Part shown: in pieces, positions 21,825-32,871 of the stretch | Position numbering within the stretch: position 1 is the first letter of the stretch | Layout of the letters: the number at the start of each line of letters is the position of its first letter | DNA from: Corinectria fuckeliana | Lineage: Eukaryota > Ascomycota > Sordariomycetes > Hypocreales > Nectriaceae | Length of the DNA stretch: 64,000 nucleotides | Assembly (NCBI GenBank): GCA_019137255.1 | Contig: WPDH01000273.1 | Coordinates: 28,559 to 92,558, forward strand | Direction of reading: 5' to 3' | Program-made: the position numbers and the translations under genes | Notes under the pieces: generated by a model | The model's database searches: none | Told to the model about the DNA's origin: nothing | The model's input: only the letters and a program-made list of their open reading frames with translations

Positions 21825-23790
21825 GATGCTATGGACGTCGACGACGTCACCTTTCAGAGTGACGACAAGGAGACATCTTGGGTACGGGAAGCTTGGTTCA
21901 ATCCCAAGACCGCCACCCCACGGCCAATAGCCAGTAAGTGTCTCTTGTTATGCCTCCTTTCCTAACCTCACTAACCCCTGTTTCTCAGTGGACGGCTTGT
22001 CCTCCTACGGCGAAGTCTTTGTTTCGTCGAGCTTCAACAGTGGAGCATTCGGCAGTTGCCCTCTGGGCTTGGCCGCCAGACCTCCGTTCATGGAGAGAAC
22101 CAACCCAGCCACCGTTCTCGGCTACTAGTCAGCACAACCAACTCTCGACTACTCGTCACATTCTCGACTACTACTAGTAGTCAGCACAACCGACCTTTCA
22201 TACAGGAAAACGTTGCGCCTGACTCAAGGAAGCTTGGCCAGCCAATTCGTCCCCCCGGCCTCGCGGGCTGGCAGATGGTTGTCGTCGACATCGTCAACAC
22301 CATCCTTAGCATCCTCTGATCGCATCCCTCGCTTCTATCACTACTACCCTCCATCGCACATCCTGGCCGACCTTTCGCCGCCCCTCTGCCAACCCTTCAA
22401 ACTACCGCCGCCGCTAGGCTCTCAACCTGGCTACTATGTGCCTACTGCGGTCACCACCGACTGGCACTGGCTCGCCGGCTGAGCCCGGATTCTCTGCTCC
22501 TCATCCTGCGGTCACCACCGTCACTCGCACTAGTACTGGCACTGCACTCGCGCCGTCGGCCCGTCAGGGCAGGCCGCTCACTCGGGGGCGGGAAGCTCGG
22601 TACGATCCTCAAGAGCTTCCCGCACCCTCACAAGACCACTAGCTCACGGCCGGCGTACAGTAAGTCCTTTACTATACCTCCTTACGTAACCTCACTAACC
22701 CCTATTCCTTAAGGTTCAGCTTTATCGTCGGCCGACCACCGTATCGCAGAGATAGCTTGGTACGATCCTCAAAAGCTTCCCGCACTTCTCACGAAAACTT
22801 GGGAGATTGGCGGCGAAAGTCGCATATCCTAGAAGACGAAAATGGACCACACGGTAATCGCCAACCACCTGTGTCACAGGGGAGATGGCAGCGTGGAATG
22901 AAAATTTCCATTGCCACAAACCTCTTGCGAAACACCGCCCAAATCTCGACGCTGCCACTCCCCGTCCTCACGACCCCTCTCGGTCGTCTTTTCTTCTCGC
23001 CCCCTACCTATAGGGGTACTTAAACACCTTGGGTGCGGGAAGCTGACCACAATCGTCAACCGCTTCCCACAGCTTCCCGCACCCTCCTCCACCCCACGGG
23101 CTGGGGCCAACGCCCTGTAAGTGCTATGCCTCGTTTCCCGACCTTACTAACCTCTGTTCCTTAGGGCGACGCCTGTTTCCCCGCCGCCTCACTCGGGTGC
23201 GGGAAGCTGACCCCAATCGTCAACCGCTTCCCACAGCTTCCCGCACCCCCCCAATCCTACGGGCTGGGGCTGCCCTGTAAGTATTTTACTATGTCTCATT
23301 TCCTGACCTCACTAACCCCTGTTCCTTAGGGCGGCGCCCGAGTGCGCGCAGGGCTGCTCACTCGGGTGCGGGAAGCTTGGTACGATCCTCAAGAGCTTCC
23401 CGCACCCCCAAGAGACATCCATCCTACCGTGCCGGGGCCGTCCAACGCCCTGTAAGTCTCTTACTATGCCTCGTTTTTAGCCTCACTAACCCCTATTATT
23501 TAGGGCACGGTAGCCTAGAACGTGTTAAGGGGGGGGAGAAGGGGGGGGCTGCAACAAGATGAGATCAAGAGGGGTGGGAAGAGAGAAAGCGAAGAGGGGA
23601 GGAAGAGGAGGAAAGAAAGGGGAGGGGGGAGCAGAGGAGAGGGGGAGAATAAGAACAAGGAGAATGAGGAGAACAAGAAGATCAAGTAGTGAGTAGGAGG
23701 GGGAGAACAAAGAGAACGAGGAGGGGGAGGATAATGATAACGAAGCTTGGTACGATGCTCAAAAGCTTCTTCTATCCTAATAAGATGGTT
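21825..23790 (+). repeat. Array of near-identical intron-like units alternating with hairpin units
   Basis: Five segments look like complete introns of almost the same sequence: 21934-21988, 22660-22713, 23117-23164, 23277-23329 and 23452-23503 (48-55 nt). Each has GTAAGT, then a variant of ACTATGCCTC, then CCTCACTAACCCCTGTTCC (branch site CTAAC) and a YAG or AAG end. Between them are exon-like units with an inverted repeat, GGGTGCGGGAAGCT ... AGCTTCCCGCACCC (22584-22627, 23031-23084, 23195-23248, 23364-23407, and decayed forms near 21889, 22757 and 23743). The last three intact hairpins are spaced 164-169 bp. The first exon-like unit (from about 21825) is open for 35 codons with SWVREAWFNPKTATPRPIA at its end; later copies encode variants such as EAWYDPQELPAP but do not maintain one frame (exon-like spacers of 112 and 122 nt). 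Confidence 0.8.
23521..23745 (+). repeat. Polypurine tract of about 220 bp
   Basis: Almost entirely A and G on the plus strand (runs of GGGGGGAG, GAGGAAGAGGAGG, GAGAACAAG). It follows directly after the last intron-like unit. Apparent minus-strand proteins here (poly-Ser/Pro/Leu) come from the composition. Confidence 0.85.
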
Positions 23791-23949
23791 AGTAAAGACG
23801 CTTCTCCGCTTGCAAAGGCTGATTCCCAGTGTTCCGTTTTGTCTGCCTGCAATAACTCCAAAAAGTGAATTTTGTTCCTTGGCCTGGGGCCCGCGGTCAG
23901 CGATGCTAGCAAACTGGCTCAGCATCTGGTTCAGGTGCTCGCTCACTCT

Positions 23950-24002
23950 CTCACTCTCACTCACTTCTGCGACCACTCACGGCCAAGTGCATGGGGCGGC
24001 AC
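23950..24002 (-). repeat. Dispersed CTTGGCCGTGAGTGGTC repeat, member 1
   Basis: On the minus strand reads CCCCATGCACTTGGCCGTG then AGTGGTCGCAGAAGTGAGTG. The same block recurs at 28488-28542, 37139-37182 and 59350-59400. Confidence 0.7.
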
Positions 24003-24689
24003 CGCACAGTCTCTGGGCACCGTCCGCTGCCGTGGTCGGTGGTCGATGCGGCGATTGGTGGTCGGTGGTTGCTGCCTGGCCAGGTCTGGGGCAGCTGGGT
24101 GCTGGGTCGATGCCGTGTAGTGCCAGAATTGCCTGCGTATGCGCATTCCATTCAAGAATCAACGTCACATTCCCGCTGTAGATTGCATCAAAGACCATCT
24201 CCTGTTAAAGCCGAGGACGCAGTAACAGCCCTCAAGGATTCAAACGTTAGCTCGGTACTTGCCCCGGTATTCCACTTTTAAGTAGCTTCCGTCTCAAAAA
24301 GAGGGCCTGAAGATACCTAGCCGAGCGGCAGAGAATGGGGTATTGGGGTACCAAGGATGCCCAATTAGATTGGCCGAACTAACGTTTGAGATCCATATCA
24401 TCGTCGCAGTTGGACCATGCTGGGTCGCTCCTCATAACCTTATTGAACTAGTTCCTTCTCATTCCCATCTTGTCTCTTACTCGGTAGGAATCACGGCAAG
24501 ATCGGACCACGGTTGTGTTGCGCACACCTCGGAGCCTCGTAACGCAGATTATGCAGGCGGCCGACACAGGGAAATCTCTTTCAAGACACTCAACAGTTTT
24601 CAATTACCCGGCCCAACAACTCCGAATGCAGCCCGGCAATTGTCTCGGATCAACACTAACCCCGCTGCTCCAACTCGCCGGCCTACAAA

Positions 24690-25075
24690 AGAGGCAGCGT
24701 CTTGCCGTGCAACTCTGTCCTTCTTTCCCAACTCGCAACATCCCCTTTGCATCTTTCCAACCTACACAACAGGCAGTGTCTTGCCGTGCAACTCTGTCCT
24801 TCTTTCCCAACTCGCAACATCCCCTTTGCATCTTTCCAACCTACACAACAGGCAGTGTCTTGCCGTGCAACTCTGTCCTTCCTTTTCATACCTCATAACA
24901 TCCTCTTAGTATCTTCCTCTTGGCATCTTCCAACCCACAAAACAGGTAGCGTCTTGCTCACAACATCCCCTTGGCATCATTCTAACCTACAAAACAGGCA
25001 GCGTCTTACCGTCCAACTCTGTCCTCCTTTTTCACACCTCGCAACATCCGGTCTTGGCATTTTTCCAACCTAGCC
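24690..25075 (+). repeat. 79-bp tandem repeat
   Basis: The block CTTGCCGTGCAACTCTGTCC starts at 24701, 24780 and 24859, an exact 79-bp period, with identical intervening sequence (ACATCCCCTTTGCATCTTTC). Two or more diverged copies continue to about 25075, directly before the HNH-type gene. Confidence 0.9.
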
Positions 25076-25110
25076 CATCGCGCCTTTGATCGGGGCCCAA
25101 CTATTCAACC

Positions 25111-26548
25111 ATGTCCTGCTCAACCATGTTCAGCTCAACCATGTTCAGCTCAACCATGCCCAGCGCGGCCTTCACTGTGACGACCGAGACGCGCGTCCTT
25201 GCCTGGAACATTGAGTTCCTGACCGCGGGCGACCGTGTTTTTGCCGGCATGTATCGATCTAGGCTGAATACAACCCTGACTTTCCGTGACGCCGCGGATG
25301 AGTTGGAACTAAGCTTCAAGCTGCTGCACCCCCGCATGACAAACCCCTGGATTCATATCTCTTTTACCTTGGTCTACCCGGTTCACAGGCTCGCCTACAA
25401 GACTTCTATCCCGAGGTTCGTCGTCGGAGACGGCTTAAATCAACTACTCCCATTCCCTGACTTCGATCCATTGTACCCGGGAGGCCAAGAGCCAATCATT
25501 CGTTATCGCGTCTCCACGAGCTTCAATTTCCTCGGTAAATCAACTACCTGCACCATGTACGCGTGGCTGCCCATCGCTAACCGTTCCCGTAGGCCCCCCA
25601 GTGGCGATTCCCATGCCGCTCCGCCGTGTCCGGGCACCATTCTACCTGCCGCCGAAGACACCCTCCAACGACCCTCGAATTGCTGCGATCCCCTTTCAAA
25701 TGGCAGAGTGCGCATGTGAGTGCTCTGCAGCGCCCCAGAGACCATGGGCCCTGAGACCGTGGGCCCTGAGACCAGCGACATCTGGTTCTGTATACACGAG
25801 TGGGGACCCGGACCTCATGGTCACGCCTCCCCAAGCGAATATCACGTTGGAACAGGCCACATGCGCCATATCAAGCTTTATGGGTTGGGTTCCCGCGACA
25901 CCTCGCCAGTGCGCTGTCACGGGCTTCACGGAGCCATTGGGCGGTGCTCTGGCTACCGGCCCTCCTGTGCATCTGTGCCACATTGTGCCGCTGCAGCATT
26001 ACCACTTGTACCCTAACCCGGCCGCCGTCAACGACCGGGAACTACACGAAAGGTTCAGCGACTATCGCTTGATGCAGGCTTGGACAATGACGTGGAATCC
26101 TGCCAACGGCATTCTTCTCTCGTGTCCCCTCCCGGAACTCTTTCTGGAGCGGGTCTTTTCCATTCACCCCGACACGTTGCGGATTCGAGTCTTTGTGCCT
26201 CACGACGCCATTGATGACTATCATGACTCTTTGGCCTATGTGCCTCCAACTGTTGATCGGGATGCTCTACGGCACCACTACCAAATGTGCTTCCTTCACA
26301 GTGCAACTTCCCACTGTGACAAGTATCCACTCAACAGCGACATCGAGGACGGCGATGACAGCGAGGACGACGAGGATGGTCCACCTAGCCCGGATAACCA
26401 GCATGACTCAACTACCCAGAATGGACCAACTGCCCCGGCTGGTCAAACTACCCAGGATGTTCCAAACACGTCGGATCATGGGTCCAAGCGGGATCGAGAG
26501 GCACAGCCCGGGGACGTCGACGAAGGCGAGCGTAAACGACAGCGCTAG
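25111..26548 (+). CDS. HNH-endonuclease-like protein, two exons
   Basis: Exons 25111-25534 and 25593-26548 (intron 58 nt, GTAAAT, GCTAACC branch, GTAG; phase 1) give 459 residues. The centre carries a fungal HNH-type core: CAVTGF, then HLCHIVPLQHY, then NPANGILLSCPLPELFLERV and FSIHPDTLRIRVF. HNH folds normally cut DNA with a metal held by the first and last His. Here the position where related proteins have the last His (in LH..FD) reads P, so catalysis may be lost. The C-terminus is acidic (EDGDDSEDDEDG) and ends in a basic KRDREAQ ... ERKRQR stretch, possibly a nuclear signal. The first 45 nt of coding DNA are a repeated CAACCATGTTCAGCT, so ATG 25156 is an alternative start. A GTGAGT at 25716 could begin a second intron, but the frame is open without it. 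Confidence 0.65.
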
Positions 26549-26722
26549 GGACTCTTTGACGTTGACCACGGCAATTTCAGCTCATCCAGTGCGGCGGAGA
26601 AAGTCATAGATAATCGACAGGAAGAACATCACAGGCTGATGGACGAAATTTTCAATGAAAGAAGTCCCGACGTTGATGATTGTGATGATTTTGACCCTGA
26701 GTTTCTTGATCAAGTAACATGA
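26549..26722 (+). other. In-frame open tail after the TAG of the HNH-type gene
   Basis: After the single TAG at 26546-26548 the same frame stays open for 57 codons to TGA (26720-26722), with a protein-like acidic composition (EEHHRLMDEIFNERSPDVDD, FDPEFLDQVT). The TAG (codon before it CGC) could derive from CAG by one C-to-T change, so the original protein was probably 57 residues longer. Confidence 0.5.
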
Positions 26723-27321
26723 GAAAATAATGAAAAAATTGCCTGCATATATGCATTTCTATTGAAGGAATCAATGTCGAACACTAGAGTGTTGTGCGTT
26801 TACAGATGGTGTCCCATTGCGTCCCCCAAGGGCAGGTTGGGCCGTGCCGATCCATCTTTATGGGCGCTCTGATACGCAAGATACCCAAGTAGAGAGAGTA
26901 CATTGCTTCTCACCTAAATTTACGTCCGACGATAGTTGCCTTTCGGTACCAGCGGTAGCAATGGCACTTACAGCTTCTGGGGCCCGCTGGGCCACCCCTG
27001 AAGGTACTCACTCCAGGGCCTGCCCCCTCCACTTCAAGGCGACTACCCAGTCCTCATGCTAGCACGGGCACGCACAGCGCAGACAGCAGAGGGGGTGCTG
27101 TACAGTCGTGAGTCCAAGCATCTGTCCAAGTCAAGAATCCGTACGACAGCTTGGTCAGTCAAGTAAAGGGGACAAAATGAGCATGGGCCAAAACAAGCAT
27201 GTCAATTTGATTGAAGAAAAAAGCATGCCCTTCCAGCCATGCTGGGGCTGATAGCTGACCCTCTGTCATTGTACCCCGCCATAACCACCAACGCACTGGT
27301 ACCGTTCAGACCTCGAGGGGT

Positions 27322-27650
27322 TCTAGGATATCTGCGGACAACACGAGGCAATTGACCCAGGTATTAAGGTGAAGCGCGCCTCCCACGGTGCTGTGATGCG
27401 GTCGATGTGGTGTTGCGACCGAGGTATTGAAGGGAAGCGCGCCTCTAGGATATCTGCGGACAACAGCCAGAGGCAATTGACCTAGGTATTAAGGTGAAGC
27501 GCACCGGTGCTACGATACGGTTAGTGCGGGGTTGAGACTTAGGTATTGAAGGGAAGCACGCCTCTAGGATATCTGCAGACAACAGCACGAGGTCAGTGAA
27601 GCGCGCCCCCTAGTGCTGCGATGCGGTCGTTGCGGTGTTACGATGCTGCG
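27322..27650 (+). repeat. Tandem repeat of about 120 bp, three copies
   Basis: TCTAGGATATCTGCGGACAA starts at 27322, 27444 and 27563 (one change in the last copy). Each unit also contains GGTATTAAGGTGAAGCGC or a close variant. Confidence 0.85.
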
Positions 27651-28487
27651 AAACTGCGATGCTGTGCTATGATATGTTCCGTACGGCGTTGCGATGCCGT
27701 GCCATGGTTCCGTGCTACGATATGCAGTCTTGTGGCCGACGCGGGGTTTATTCGAGGCTTATGGCACCGTTGCCGGGCCCAAACAACGGCCGTCGCCCAG
27801 CGAACTTCCATCCGCGGTACTCGTGTAACCCGACCGGCCTCCGACCCTAGGATTCATTAGTCGGTGGAGGACAACACGCCATGAAAGTCGACATTACCGG
27901 ACGGCAGAAAACCACGATGCCGGGGATGGTGCGCGGTGACGCTCCCTCATAGATGGCCATCTGCTCCATCGGGGTACTTCTCGTGAGGGGGATCCAGTGA
28001 GGGTTTCCCCGGCATTTGAAGGCGTCGTTGTTGAGTGATTGATGGATGGATAGACGGGACCTGGAAGCGACGGGGACGGGGGTTGGTTCAAGGTGGAGGA
28101 GGGTGGGAATCGAAAGCTGGGAGGAAGACGCGCGACACTGCTGTCCCCCGCTGTGGTAGTACCTGCCCAAGCTGGCTTCCCAACCCATGCTCTTAGCCTC
28201 TAGGGTAAGTACGCCGTGAGCCAACCACCAACACCCCTGCCGTCCAAGCACCCATGTTTCTCAATGTATTCCTGTAGCTCTTGCGCGGATATGGCGTGCA
28301 CGATATGCATAAGTACATACAGTATAGAGCACCATCACTTGTACTCCGTACTGGTTAGTACGATCCACAGGACATGGGGCGGGTAGACAATTAACCTTTC
28401 CGACCCTTGTGGCCCGTACAAAGTACCCAGTCGGTGATCCGTGGTCTGTGGTCTGTGGTCGCTGTGGAGCGTGTGTGCCGAACGCCC

Positions 28488-28542
28488 CATGATGCCCCAC
28501 CCAATTGGCAGTTGACGGGTAGCAGAAGTCATCAGAGACCGG
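28488..28542 (+). repeat. Dispersed CTTGGCCGTGAGTGGTC repeat, member 2
   Basis: AACGCCCCATGATGCCCCAC followed by CCAATTGGCAGTTGACGGG and AGCAGAAGT. It is the most diverged member of the family. Confidence 0.5.
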
Positions 28543-29399
28543 TCCAGAACGTCCCGCTTTTCCTGGGTTGCGTCGAGAACGACGAGTGTCGATGGCTTCG
28601 GCTGTGAGAAGAGCTTCATCGTTTTCTGGCGCAGGCGAGAGAGGAGTCTGCTTACGCATAACATGGGTTGGGATCTGCCACTGGTTGTCCCGGACTCGAC
28701 ACGAAAGACGATCCGCTCTCTGACCACGTCATCAACCCTGACAGACACTTGCTCCTTCACTTCCAACTACATGCCTACCTTGAGAGACCTCGCCGGTTGA
28801 GCTGGCCGGGCCATCTGCCACCGCACATGCTTCTCCCAACGCACACGCTTCTCCCACCGCACACGCTGCTCTTGCCGCAAACGCCAACGCTCCCGTCTAC
28901 GCATCGTACCATGAGCCTGAGGCCCGTAAACCAACCCATCGTACCAGTACCACGAGCCTGAAGCCCGCTCACCAAGAACCGCAAGTACCAGTACCATCAG
29001 TTCGAGGCTCGTGCTAGTAAGCCCTGTGCTCGGCGCAGACGTCATCGTTGTTGTGCGTTTGGCTCTCTGTGGATATCTGAGGTCATCGTGCTAGACCCGC
29101 AGTTGGCTTTGTTGACTCCCAGGTCGGTTGGAAACCATTGGGGCCCGTGGCATCACAGAGGGAAGTGGAAGGAGCGAATCCCGTCAACTGACGGAGCCCA
29201 CCGAGCAACCGTGTGTGCAAAGACTGATCTCGGTGGGATTCGGGTGCCGGTTCCTGGAGAGGCGTGGATAAAGATGAAAGGCTGCTGTGGGATTTGTGCC
29301 TAGACAGCATCTATCTGTAGCGTGTCCATCAGTTATAGAACACCATGCCCGTCGCCTGTTCTCTGTCTCTTTGTTCGTGCTTCGCGGCTCATCTACTGT

Positions 29400-29535
29400 T
29401 CGACGAGTTGTCTGCTGCTCAACGAGTTGTCCGCTACTCAACGAGTTGTCCGCTGCTCAAGGAGTTATCCGCTACTCAAGGAGTTATCCGCCGTTCAAGG
29501 AGCTGTCCGCCGTTCAAGGAACTGTCCTCCGTTCA
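29400..29535 (+). repeat. 19-bp tandem repeat, seven copies
   Basis: Unit ACGAGTTGTCCGCTGCTCA, changing stepwise along the array to AGGAGTTATCCGCTACTCA and AGGAGCTGTCCGCCGTTCA. Confidence 0.9.
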
Positions 29536-29769
29536 AACTAGGAAACCACAAAGGCTTGCTTCTTGGTTGCCACGCCGCAGCAGTCACTGGCAAGTTGCCC
29601 TGTCCCGAACACGAACAGCCCATCCGTTGGGGCTCAGCAATCGCACAGAGCTCGAGAGCCACCTGACGAGCGCGAATGACGCACCTCCGAGATGAATCAT
29701 GCTGCCGGCACCCGAGTTTTGTACTTACGTCACAACCTCTCAGCTTGATTTATTCCCTCTCAATGTTCG

Positions 29770-30150
29770 TAGGCAACCAAACTCGACATTCACCAAGGAA
29801 AGGACAGGTGCCAAGCGTGTTGTCGGCGGTGACGTATTGCACATAACACACCAGTCCGCCCTGCGAATTTCAACTCGGTCACCTGCGTGCAGCACGACTG
29901 TTCAACTCGACTATTTCCTAGGAAAGAACTGACATCGAACGTGTTGACAACTGTGACGTATTCCATATACCGCACCAGTCCGCCCTACAAATTTCAACTC
30001 GTCACCTGCGCGCAGCACCGCTGCTCGACCCGACTTTCTCCTAGGAAAGAACAGACATCAAACGCGTTGATAACTGTGACGTATTCCATATACCACAGTG
30101 GCCCGCCCTGCCAATTTCAACTCGTCACCTGCGCGCAGCACGACCGTTTC
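29770..30150 (+). repeat. 123-124 bp tandem repeat, about three copies
   Basis: TGACGTATTCCATATACC-type blocks start at 29830, 29954 and 30077. Each unit includes AATTTCAACTCGTCACCTGC and CTAGGAAAGAAC. The first copy is the most diverged. The array ends about 220 bp before the RIC8-like gene. Confidence 0.85.
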
Positions 30151-30370
30151 GCCAGCCAGTTAAGTTCAGCATAATCCCCCTTCCTTCCTAAAGCCATCTC
30201 TCCCACCAACCACAAAACTGCATCCTTCCTGAACCACCTCTCCCACCAACCACGTAACTGCAATCTGCCTGCCTTCCTGAGCCATCTCTTCCACTCAAAC
30301 ACTTCGCAGGAGTCTTCCTGCCTTCCCAAACCGCCCCACTCCCAGTCCTACTTAAGAGTTGTTGTGCGAG

Positions 30371-32357
30371 ATGGACTCCAAACCTGAACCTCATCCTCTC
30401 AAACCTCATCCTCTCAAACCTCATTCTCACCCTCACCCTCAACCTCCCATCAACATCACTGGGCTCATCGACAACACCACTGGGCTCACCGCCAACACCA
30501 CTGGGCTCATCGCCAACACCACCGGGTCCATCGACGACGCCGCTGAGATGGACGTCATCGTCAAGCTCCAGACCGAGATCGGGGCGAAGCGTGACGATGC
30601 CCTCCAGGAGCTCCTCTGCATCGCCAGACGTGGCGAAGAGCACAAGGCCAAGTTCTGGGAGGACGGCGTTGCCCTCGCCGGTTTCTGCGCGTGCGACGAG
30701 CTCGATGTGTCCGATTCCACTCGCCGCCTGGCCATGCAGTGCGTCAACGCCTTTCTCTGGGTGTCCAAGCCGGCCAGAAAGGTCTTTGTCCGCTTGGGTT
30801 ACACCGACGGCATGATGATTCTCATGCAGGTACGTTGCCTCCTGGTGCTCCTTTGTGTTGTGCAACTGACTGATGGCTGTGAGCAGAGCGAGGACATCCA
30901 CGAAGCATGTCTCGCGATCAAGATAATGATCATTTGCTTCGGCGACCCGACTCTGGACCTCGAGTCGTATGTCGAAGGCGATACTCTTGATGATATCATC
31001 AACGGCGTTAGTACTTCTTTTCTACTCTCTTCTGCATCCTCTTCTGCATCCTCTTCTGTATCCTCTTCTATATCCTCTTCTTCTCTATCCTCTTCTCTAT
31101 CCTCTTCTCTATCCTTTTCTTCTGTATCCTTTTCTTCTGTATCCTCTTCTTCTATGTCCTCTTCAGTATCCTCTTCTGTATCCTCTTCTTCTGTATTCTC
31201 TTATCTATCCTCTTCTTCTCTATCCTCTTCTCATCAAGCTATCTATCCTCTTCCCATCTACCGTCTCTCTTGAAAACCCTCGTCCCATCTATCCTCAGTC
31301 TTGAAAGCGTTCTTCCCATCTACCCTCACTCTCGAAACCCCTCTTCCCATCTACCATCAGTCTTGAAACTCCTCTGACAATCATTCCTCTAGAATCTGTC
31401 TCTTCTCCCGAGACTCGGATTCGTGCCCTTGATGACTCTCACTCTCAACCTCCTGAGCACCGTCGGAGCCAACCCTCGGTACGATGAGCACATGTACCGG
31501 TTCTTGGCCTCTCTGCCACACATCCTCCACATGATCGTGAAGGTTCATGTCACGGCGCCACCACTTAGCCCTCTGGTTTTGCTCCTCGTCAGCGCCACTG
31601 TTGCACTCCCTTTTGAACACCAGCTCCCGCTTTCCGTTGTGGAAAAGTTGGTCAACATTCTGGACCTGGTCCTCCCCGCTCCTCCCGTCGTCCGACCTCC
31701 CAGTGAACGAGCCCCCAACTGCATTGTTCCCTTCAACCGAGGAGAAGAAGCAGCCAGCGACCTCTCGCCGCTCATGATCCTGCTGGTTCGAATCACTGAA
31801 CAGCGAGGCACGAGGCTCCACCTCCGCACACGCATGTTTGCATCCGCAGCCGACCGCATGACCTCGTCGCTGGGTCGTGGCACGACTCTCCCGCACAAGT
31901 TGATCAGACTCGCGGCGAACTCGACGATGCCCGCCCTGAAAGTGCTTGGCTCGTGGCTCCTCTTCAAGCTCGCGGACGAAAACGCTCATCGCCTTCTTAG
32001 CAGCGTGGGATATGGGTATGGCGTGAGCATGCTGCAGTCCATCAATACGCCTTTCGCCTCAATCAGAGCCGGAGGTGTCCAGATGTACGTGGCGGCGGCT
32101 AACATCGACCCCATGACTGGCGAAGTTCTGGGTCCCGAGGCCGAGGAGTCTCATCACGAGCTGGCTCAAATGTCGGCAGCGGAGACTCGTCGTGAGGCGG
32201 AGAGGCTCTTCATCCTGTTTGAGAAGTCAGTGTCCTTGGATTCCCATGTCGTTGAATGTTACTGACTCTGTTTTTTGTCCCATCCAGGCTCAGACTCACG
32301 GCTGTGGAGACCCCCCCTGGCTCAACTGAGGACTATGACGAGGAGCTTGACGAATGA
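30371..32357 (+). CDS. ric8: Synembryn/RIC8 homologue, four exons (493 residues)
   Basis: RIC8 is a cytosolic guanine-nucleotide exchange factor and folding chaperone for G-protein alpha subunits. Exons 30371-30829, 30887-31006, 31393-32225 and 32288-32357; introns 57, 386 and 62 nt; all junctions keep frame. Family features in order: VNAFLWVSKPARKVFVRLGY (about residues 123-142), the armadillo-like helical middle (MTLTLNLLSTVG ... PPLSPLVLLLVSATVALPF), VLGSWLLFKLADENAHRL, SVGYGYGVSMLQ, the signature DPMTGEVLGPE, and the C-terminal REAERLFILFEKLRLTAVE. Length matches fungal RIC8. The N-terminus is odd: PHPLKPHPLKPHSHPHPQP and TGLIDNTTGLTANTTGLIAN repeats precede the conserved core. Intron 2 is unusually long and filled with a TCCTCTTCT repeat. 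The setting (minisatellites on both sides) and diverged N-terminus suggest an extra or fast-evolving copy. The symbol refers to the family. Confidence 0.85.
31018..31250 (+). repeat. Pyrimidine microsatellite inside RIC8 intron 2
   Basis: About 230 bp of TCCTCTTCTNTA-type units, almost pure C and T on the coding strand. It explains the 386-nt intron length; other introns in the window are 47-106 nt. Confidence 0.9.
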
Positions 32358-32412
32358 TGGCAGTCATGGCACAGGCTACGTAGTGTTGACACGTAGTGTT
32401 GACACGTCGTGG

Positions 32413-32680
32413 GCTTTTTTGGAGCGTGTCACACTGGGCAACTTAATAACAGGACATTCTACACGTCGAAGATGCTGGCTAGGACGGCTCATCACAGGTG
32501 GGATGCGGTACAGCATGACCCAGCATGTACACGGACAACAAGGTGGTTTTTTTTTGGAGCGTGTCGCGCTGGGCAACTTAACAACAGAACATTCTACACG
32601 TTGAAGATGCTGGCTAGGACGGCTCATCACAGGTGGGATGCGGTACGGTATGGCCCAGCATGTACACAGACACACGGACA
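32413..32680 (+). repeat. Direct duplication of about 140 bp
   Basis: Two copies share TTTTTTGGAGCGTGTC, GGGCAACTTAA, AACATTCTACACG (GACATTCTACACG in copy 1) and GAAGATGCTGGCTAGGACGG. The copies differ at few positions, several of them transitions. Confidence 0.85.
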
Positions 32681-32705
32681 GACACGGGCAGTGATCCTAT
32701 ATTCC

Positions 32706-32805
32706 CTAGTCAAGATTAACAACCTGCGAGGATTAGCAACCTGCAAAGATTAGCAGCATGCAGAGATTAGCAACTTGCAGAGATTAGCAACACGCAAAGA
32801 TTACA
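32706..32805 (+). repeat. 16-18 bp GATTAGCAACCTGCA repeat
   Basis: About six head-to-tail copies with one or two differences each. Confidence 0.85.
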
Positions 32806-32862
32806 TTGCAGTATGACGGCCAATTGTCTGTGCTACGTGACTGATTCAGGTATAGACTTGGG

Positions 32863-32871
32863 TCTATAAAA
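32863..32871 (+). promoter_or_regulatory. TATA box of the gene at 33016
   Basis: TCTATAAAAG lies about 150 bp before the ATG, followed by a CT- and CA-rich leader typical of fungal 5' regions. Confidence 0.5.

Larger units (their letters stand above)
26723..30370. other. Gene-free, minisatellite-rich stretch
   Basis: I find no supportable gene in 3.6 kb. It holds at least four tandem arrays (listed separately) and one member of the dispersed CTTGGCCGTG family. AT and GC content fluctuate, and frames are short. Confidence 0.5.

Noticed and set aside
21333..23503. CRISPR array
   Set aside because: Repeats are direct but spacers are also related, the organism is eukaryotic and no cas-like gene is present.
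24602..24909. Overlapping frames on both strands across the 79-bp repeats
   Set aside because: The frames are conserved between copies only because the DNA is tandemly repeated; no frame continues outside the array.
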